Below, piece by piece: positions 56,701 to 64,000 of a stretch of DNA of 64,000 nt. The position numbers and the translations under genes were made by a program. The notes beneath the pieces are model-generated. The model was given only the letters and a program-made list of their open reading frames with translations, ran no database searches and had not been told where the DNA came from. The stretch's first letter is position 1. Each line of letters starts with the position of its first letter. Source of the stretch: Rhizaria sp. SCN 62-66 (lineage: Eukaryota > Rhizaria, unplaced). The stretch is from contig MEDY01000036.1 in the NCBI GenBank assembly GCA_001724265.1, forward strand, positions 1-64,000, written 5' to 3'.

Positions 56701-59700
56701 ATGAGCACTGTTGGCGGTTCACTGGTGCTGCGAGAGTCCTTATTCTGGTGATTAAGCTGCTGAGAGTTCTGAGTGAACGACTGTGCGTTGACATTGCGGG
56801 CAAACTTGTCCGTGTTGGGGCTTGTGCTGGTGCCAGCGGAGGACGAGGACGAGATGGTGATTGCCGATTGAGAGCGAGGCAGTCCGAAGCTGTTCGCGTT
56901 GTCGTTGATGTTGTTGTTTTTTGTCGCACCGTTGTTGCCAAAGATGGCGTCGTATTCATCTTCGATTCCGTCATTCATAGCCATGTTGGAGCGAACAGTG
57001 TTTGTCTTCGACTCGTCGATTGAGTTTTTGCTGCCACCACCATCACCTTGCTATTGCTGTATGGTCGCGGTTTGCGTCTCTCCATTGGCCAACGGAGCTT
57101 GCCTTGTTCCATCAAAGCCATGCGTATGCTCCAGAGCGTGACTGTGACCGTGAGCGGACGAGATGTGACTGCTTGAATGACTCTGCGCAGTGCTAAAACT
57201 GTTAGATTCAAGACTGGCGTGACTATGCAAGCTCGACCCACCCTCGTAACCACCATAGATCACACTACCAGCCGCGCTCCCAGCACTGTTGCCTGTAGGC
57301 ACACCGTTACGACTGGCTTGGCTATTGCCAGCGTTGTTGTGAGGACTCACGTTGGCGGAGACAGTGACGATGCTGCTGCTGGGGGAGAAGGCACCGCTGA
57401 GGTCGCCTTGCGTCGGAGTCACCATCGGCGCTGGCAGCGATACGAGGCCTGTCGGCGCAAAGTCGGACACGAGAGGCTTTAAGGCGGGCTCCCATCCAGT
57501 GCCAACACTCACAGTGCTGCTCCGAATCCCAGAGTTACTGGGATTCCGGCCAAAAGACTGACTCTGCCCCTGCCCCTGACATTGATCGGCAGCAATAGAG
57601 CTTGCACTTGTGTTCATGCGAATTGCGGGATTTGACTTGTTGAAGTCGGCAGTTGCAGATTGATTGTCGTCCTTCAATGATTCGTAATCGTCTGTATCTT
57701 GCATACTCGCAACCTTGCTCTCCACACCTGCGTGAGAAGTGGACACGGGCCGTTCATGTTCTTGTTTGACTTCCTGTTGCAACTGTTGTTGTTGCTGCGC
57801 GTGACTTGCCAGCCGCTGGCGCAGCGGCAGAGTGTCGAGATCAACATCATCGAAGTTAATGCTACCGCTGCCATTTACATTGACGTCGCCAGCACTTTGA
57901 ACGGCAGCAGCAGTAGCCACTGCAGGAGTCTTACTGGAGGTCAACACAGCCTCGCTATCACGTGCACCCCGAGTGATAGCGGCGGCGCCCGCCATCGCCG
58001 TCACCGCCTGCGTCCGCAGCTTCTCATTGGCAAGGAACGGGTCCGTGGGGGGCCTCCCGCCCAGCGCCAGCGCCGCCCACAGCCAGCCCACGGTCACCAC
58101 GGGCACGCGCGCACACAGCGCGTGCGCTACGGCGGCCGCGGTCGTCGTACGGACCACGACCGAGGGCGCGGGCGGCGCCGCGGCGGTCGCGACGGTGGTG
58201 TGGGTGTGTTTAGCAAGCAAGCCAAAATACGGGATTGGACGGTCACCAAGTGACGCCGCCGCACTGCTCGCATTCGCGTTATTGCTGCTGTTGATCGCGT
58301 TGCGCGTGTTGATGTTCGCGTTTGCAGCAGTGCTCGCGTGGACGCTGGCGGCGCCGCCGCTGTCACCCGCCGCCGTGGCCGCAGCGACGAGCCCAGCGAT
58401 GGACGGGTCGTCCGCCAGCAGCAGCCGCTCCAGCCACGCCAGCAGCGCGGCGTAGTCGGGCACGATAAAAACCGACGAGTGCGGCGGCAGTGTGAGCTGC
58501 GTCTGGTGAAACACGCCCGCCTGGCGCAGCAGAGTGACGATCTGCGTCGTGACAAGCGGGGAGAAGCCGGGACCGAGCACCGGCAGCAGAGGTCCGTCCG
58601 CCGCAGCGGCAGCAGCGGAGGCCGGCAGTAAAGCGGTGAACAGAGTCAGACCGCGGCGGGTGAGGGGGCGCGCCTCGGTCAGAAGCTCCGTGGTGAGCGT
58701 GGCGGGGAGAGACAGCTTTGGCAGTGGGAGCGCCGATGCTGCGGAGCTCCCTATAACCGCGTCGCCAGAGTGAGAAGACGAGCTCGTGTAGCCGCTGTTA
58801 TTCGTGCTAATATTATTCGTAAAAAATAAGATGCAGAGCTCATGCGAGATGATCGTTTGCGCCAAGAGTGACAGCAACGAAGTTGTGCAGTGGGCTGTCA
58901 CGAGCGCAGACTCAGTATCCTTATTGCTATTCAGGCTTGCAGACACGCAATTAGTGTCGCCGCGAGTTCCGGTAGTGCGAGCATGCGTTCGCAGACTTGC
59001 GACACTTGAGGCCAACACAGGGGCGAGAAATGCGGTGGCGTCGCGCGAGACGGACAGCGGCCGCAGTGAGGCAGTCAGGGGTGCAGCGGCGGCGGCGGCG
59101 AGTGCGCTTGTGGCGAGGATGCGCTTCAGCTCGGCCGGCATAGATGGCGGCGGGAAAAAGCGACTCGTGACAGTGAGCAGTGGGGCGTTCGCAGCAGCGC
59201 TAGCAGTAGAGCTATAGCTGGAGTTGGTTGAACCGTAGCTGTTGGCGTTGGAGCCCAAACTTGCAGCGTTGCCATATGATCTAGGGCTCGAGCTCCTGCT
59301 GCGTGAGAAAACGCTGTAGACGGTTGCACATGTATACGTGTACGATGTCAGCACCTTGACAGCAGACGCGCGCGCGCTCTCAACAAGAGAGTAAACACGG
59401 TTTAGCCTCTCACTAGCGCTAAGTTCACTTTCACACTTCAACTTGTTCCGTGTGTTCTTCGAGCTCGAGGTAGACGTATTAAGGGCAGTGATTGTGGTGG
59501 TTACAGCAGCCCAGAGACTGTGTGTGTACGCGCGCACAACATCCCCTGCATCAATCACACTGGCGCTGGCACTTGCAGCCGACAAAGCAGTGCGGCGCGA
59601 TGCAAGATCCCCCGCCAGAGCGAGCAAACTGCGCACAGCCTCGGTTTCCTCGCCGGCCAGCTGCGCGCCGCCGATCGCGGTCACGCTCGCGACGCTTGCG

Positions 59701-62700
59701 TTGTTGCTGTTAGAGACCATGGACGCGGCTTGGTTCAGTACAGACCGGAACACAATCGGCCACCAGTGCACGGGGCACACTGCGACAGCACCGTGGTTGG
59801 ATGAATTGTTGCCCAACGCACTTGCGGCGGCAAAGCTCGCAGTCACCCCCGCTCCCACCGTGGCCGCTGCTGCAGACGCCGTGGATGCTGCTGCAAGCAA
59901 ACAGATGCCGCAGGAGTGTGCGCCGACACCGAAGGAACGCAGCACTGGGACCGCGAGCGCGGCGGCGACGAGGCGCGCGGGGGCCAGCACAGAGCGGAAG
60001 CTCCGGAGATGCGTGGACCCAACGCCACCGCCATACACACCGCCATCACTACTGGCAGCAACTGCAACGGACATAACAGCAGCGGAGACATTGTCCGAGC
60101 TATCGTTGTTGCTGCTACTGTTCGCATCGTAAGTGAGTGCATGGGTAAGAGCACGTGCATCGCGCTTCGCGTTATAGCGCATGCCAGCAGCCACAACAGA
60201 GTCGGATGTGACCGTGGGCGCGGCCATCGTAAAGCCAAGACTTGCCGCAGTAACTGTGTCAGCGGCAAATCCAGTGCCACCACGGATCTTTGCGACCAAC
60301 GGTTGTTTTGCGCTGTTCGAACTACTCATGAGAGTAGCCTGTGTGTCGTTGTCTGACATTGCATACAAAGCATTCTTATTGATAACATGCACCGTCGTCA
60401 CATTCGTGGTAGTGGTGCAGATGGGGGCTGCCACAAGCAGCGCGTCTTGCGCCCACGTCCACTCAGGCCATAGCGATGACGATGACGGCGCGACAGCAGC
60501 AACGCCTCTGGGGCGTGCGCATAAGCTCGAGCCGCTATTCGCTGCGTTTTGCGGCTGTGCAGAGTCCTGCTGCACAATGAAGTAGCCGCCGCGGGCGTCA
60601 ATATTCGCCCAATCATCGCCACTATGACCAGGAGTAATCGCACCAGCTTTCGCGCCACTCTCAACCACAGACTTGCTTGGGCTGCTGCTGTCAGCGCCCA
60701 GATCAAGCGCGGACAGCGCCGCGGCCGCCGACGCATCGACAGTGGCGATGGCCCTGGCGACGGAGGAGAGCACGGCGACGTCAGCCCGCACGCCCCAGCG
60801 GCCTGGATCGCTGTCGTAGCCGCGCTCGGCGTCCCACCGGCTGCCGGGGTGCGCCGTGGCCAGCGAGCCCGCGGTGCGGCCGGCGCCCTCGCGCGCGGCT
60901 GTGGCGAACGATAGCAGGGCCGACGCGTTGGGGGCAGAGCTGGGGGCCGGGAGCAGGGAACGCGCGAGGGCGGCAGGACGGTAGTGCTCAGTGTCGATAA
61001 CAAGGGGAGCGCGGGAGCCGAATGCGGCGGGGCGCGAGCGTTTCTTGGCATGGCCACTCTTTTGCCCGGTAGCATCGAAAGAACTAGCATTTGCAGGGCT
61101 GTCGTTCGCGGTAGTATTAGATAAACGTGAATTTGTCTTATCATCATCAGCAGCAACCGTACTAAGAGCACGATCATCGTCATCACTCGCGTCATTATCA
61201 TCATCGTCATCGAAGTACAAGCTCTTGTTGTTATTCTGAATGAACTCACCGTCCCGTGCGGCCATATCATCGCCATCTCCGTCGTCATCGTCGTCGGTGA
61301 AATGGCTGCTATTATCACCACTGGCAGTGTGGCCCAGTTCACTGTCGCCGTCGTTGTCGCTGTCGCCGTAGAACGCGCGCGCCAGTCCCGCGTCGTGCAT
61401 GTCACGGCCGAGATTGTCGCGCTTCCAGCCCTCGTCGTCCTCCTCAACCTCGTCGTTCTCACTCTCAATCGCCATTTCATCACCGGCAATTGCGGCGGCG
61501 TCTGCGTTGTTGGAATTAGAGTTAGCGGCAGCGGTAACTGCGGCGGCACGCACAGTGGCCTTGCGCTGCCGCTTCTGCGCTGCAACCAGGACGGCGTCGG
61601 CGCGCCGCTTCTGCTGCTGCCGTGCAAAGGCCCGCAGCGAGCCGTTGCGTGCGCTGCGCATCACGCGCCAGTGGTTCCGAAAAAAGTTCATTTCGAACGC
61701 CTTGAACGGGATCGCAGGAACGGCGACTGGGGGACCGAGAGAGGGCGCGTATACAGTGGCGTTCGGAGCGTTGTTCGAGCTATTGGCGTTTGCATCCGAG
61801 TTAAGGATCGTCGTTGCGGCAGTGAATGCGCGGTAGTACTCGCGCTGCGAGGTTGCAGCGATTGAAAGCAGGGCTGACTCGGCAGATGTTGTGGGGATAC
61901 TTAAAGCTTCTGAGAGGGCGTTGAGATTGGCGTTCGTGGTCGCAGATAGAGGAAACATGAAGCCGGCAACATTCGTCCATTCACAGTCCTCATCCTGCAG
62001 CTCGGACTCGAGCGCGCTCTCATTGCCATAGCCAACATCACAACCCTCAGTGCGATTGTAAATGCCATTCCGACTGCTGGCATCCTGCGCTTGCACACCT
62101 GCACTCGCACCACCCGCGTCAACAGCAGAAGCGATGGTACCATTGTTGATGTTAGCATTGTTGCCGTTGGTGGTGTTACCTGTGATAGGCGCATCGAACC
62201 TGCGAATCAGCGACGGGTTTGCGCTGGCATACTCGACCGCGCTCTCGGGCTGCTCAGGCGCAAACACGCCAAATGGCACAAACTCAGTGGTATTTCCTGT
62301 CTTCCCGCTTGCGTTTGCATTTGCACCGACCGCGCTTGTCGGGGGCGCTGGGAAGCGAGGTAAAGCGGCAATGGCAGCGCGCGCAGCAGCGGCGGACGCA
62401 GCGGAGGCTGCCTCGGCGCGCGCTGCCTTACTTAGTTTCCGGCCAGTTCCAGTTCCACTCGCAGTCGCAGTCAAGGCGGTGTCCGTTGCAGTGGCATTTA
62501 AGGGATCGGCCACGGCAGGATTTTCACTATTGTTGTTGTTGCTTTTGTTGTTGGTCGTGTTGAGATCTTGTTTGCTTGATTCGCCCTTGGATCTCTTTGC
62601 AGTGCTTGTGTTGTCGCCTGCACTTGCATTGTTGTTGTCAGCATGAGCGCCGCTATCATCCGTGGTCGCGCTAACCGGCTTGTTAGCGAGCGTAAGCTTC

Positions 62701-63956
62701 TTCTTCCATTTGTTAATAAAGTCGATGTTATTATTGATCTTGACTAAGTATGCGTTCATGTAGGGAGGCCAGGACACCCTGCCATGCGTCAGTGTAAGCG
62801 CCCACAGCCACTCGGCGCGCACAACATACACGGAGGAGCTCGTATTAGCTCCAGCAGCAGCTGCGGGGGCACGATCCGCGGTCGAGACTGCAGCTGGTGA
62901 GGCTGGAGAGTTGATGTTCGCGTTGTTGTTAAAAGCTGCAGCCGCTTCAACGGCAGGTGCGGCGGCCGCAGTGACGTATAAAGGACCAGGCAACATCAAC
63001 GGGGCAGCGTCACTGCTGCTGTCATTCATGTTCCCGCTGTCTCCGTCAGCATCTGACATCGCTATAGCGCTCGCGCTCGCGCTCGCGCCGAGACTATTGG
63101 TAGCCGAGGCTGTTGGAGCAAAATTAGCGGAAGGCACGCCATGGTACGTTGAGTCGACGATCAGGTACTTACATTCTGGGGTAAGGACCTCGCTTACAGT
63201 GCCGCCAAGCTCGCGGATACGCTTGGACACAGCAGCGCGCATTCGGCGTTCGTGCGCTTCAGAGAACGTGTTCCTGTTTATGTCGCTATTGCTCAGAGGA
63301 GGAGGCGCAAGACCCGCGATGCAGACGGTTTGTCCTTGCAAGTAAACCGAGAACAAACCGACTTTCACACTGTCACACACACTCGCGAGCGTCGTGCAAT
63401 CACTGCTAGCGCTGGTGCGTAAACTCCGGCGCACTATAGGGACTCGAAGCCCGCAGTCGTGGCCGTACGCATCGTAGATCGCGCTCACAGTTGCAGAGCT
63501 GCTGACAACCGCGCTGGAGCCCACGATAGCCTTTGTGCTGGAATTCACGCCTGCGCTCGCGCCGTGAGCCATCGCCACAGCCGCCACGGCCAGGGACCCA
63601 TAACGCAGCGCAAAGGCGAGGAAGTCATGCGACACGACGGTCATTCCGTCGTTGTTAACGGCGAACTGGTACTTTTTCGACCCGGGCGCGACCGCGACGA
63701 CGTGCGTGCACACGTTGGGCATCAGCGCGTCCGTGACCGCGGCGCCGCACAGCGTGGCCAGGAGCTCGAGCTGGCCGGACCGCAGCAGGAGGGCGCCGCC
63801 GGTGACTGTGAACACGGCGGTGCCAAGGCAGCGCGCGCGCGCGAGGAGGAAGGCGTTTAGACACGCAAGGAAGAGAGTCGGCGAGCGCAAGACGGGGGCA
63901 GCGGCGGGGATTGTGAACGCGGGCGCAGTAGCAGAACTGCCACTCGCACTGAACAT
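53709..63956 (-). CDS. giant multi-BRCT protein with in-frame TAG; 5' end may lie outside the window
   Basis: One continuous frame of 3,415 codons from ATG 63956 to TGA at 53711-53709, broken in the standard code only by TAG at codon 2302 (57053-57051). At least five BRCT-like modules are visible: about 45-125 (VCTHVVAVAPGSKKY ... VVSHDFLAF), 205-390 (GQTVCIAGL ... CKYLIVDSTY ... RAEWLWAL), 1760-1965 (SSVFIVPDYAALLAWLERLL ... VVTVGWLWAAL), 2497-2905 (STLFHGVVFVICLDF ... RPRWVTACL) and 3325-3415 (KGIVVCATQHTQ ... VTHVIAM ... VNFNWLVESI). The Trp near each module end is typical. Acidic and Asn/Ser/Ala-rich linkers separate them. Repeated BRCTs read phosphopeptides in DNA-damage and replication-checkpoint proteins of the TopBP1/Dpb11/PTIP kind; orthology is not established. 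The frame remains open upstream to base 64000, so the N-terminus may be incomplete. Confidence 0.85.
57051..57053 (-). other. in-frame TAG codon in the multi-BRCT gene
   Basis: Context CAA-TAG-CAA on the minus strand. The frame runs open from the TAG through 22 linker codons (QGDGGGSKNSIDESKTNTVR and SN) into the ATG of the downstream half, which carries two further BRCT modules. Confidence 0.75.
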
Positions 63957-64000
63957 GGGCGATGCTTGGACAGTGCTGTTGGAGTGACTAGCGGCGGAGG

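Noticed and set aside
57051-63956. Two separate tandem BRCT genes
   Set aside because: The gap between them is a 66-bp open in-frame linker with no room for a terminator and promoter, and the dividing codon is TAG, which two other genes also read through.

Overview
This is a stretch of eukaryotic nuclear DNA. It has spliceosomal GT-AG introns, very GC-rich coding sequence full of Ala/Ser/Gln/Asn homopolymers, and AT-rich intergenic DNA. The gene content is that of a free-living or host-associated protist: a U5 snRNP protein, HAT1, a Rab GAP, a Rab escort protein, CLEC16A, COMMD9, a mitochondrial carrier and an aquaporin. DRC2/CCDC65, an axonemal nexin-dynein regulatory complex subunit, implies a lineage that can build motile flagella. 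I cannot name the species.

Layout, left to right: 3' end of an unrecognised gene (+); DIM1/TXNL4A (-); HAT1 with a huge Ala-rich extension and insert (+); a TBC-domain Rab GAP (-); a mitochondrial carrier (-); an HMG-box plus histone-fold protein (+); a 2.2-kilo-residue Asn/Ser-rich orphan (+); a small four-cysteine protein (-); a coiled-coil orphan (+); an aquaporin-like channel (-); a giant intronless CLEC16A (+); a C9orf85/DUF2039 protein (-); DRC2 (+); Rab escort protein (-); COMMD9 (+); and a giant multi-BRCT protein (-) whose frame is open to the right edge. Thirteen of the fifteen neighbouring pairs switch strand, so the window is mostly divergent and convergent pairs. Three of the proteins belong to vesicle and endosome traffic (TBC GAP, REP, CLEC16A) and COMMD9 to endosomal recycling. 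HAT1, the HMG/histone-fold protein and the BRCT protein belong to chromatin and DNA repair. I see no operon-like functional clustering.

The most important observation is that TAG appears to be a sense codon. Three genes (TBC GAP, the four-cysteine protein, the multi-BRCT protein) each carry one in-frame TAG after which the same frame continues as good coding sequence to a TAA or TGA. All sixteen inferred gene ends use TAA (9) or TGA (7), and none uses TAG. This fits a nuclear code with UAG alone reassigned. Such codes are known with UAG=Leu in a sainouroid rhizarian and UAG=Gln in the fornicate Iotanema. The three sites are in poorly conserved segments, so the amino acid cannot be settled here. 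Two other regularities are a strong preference for GTACG at 5' splice sites (9 of 12 introns) and a 14-bp TATA-centred palindrome at the midpoint of the DIM1/HAT1 divergent promoter.

No tRNA, rRNA, CRISPR array or recognisable transposon was found by eye.
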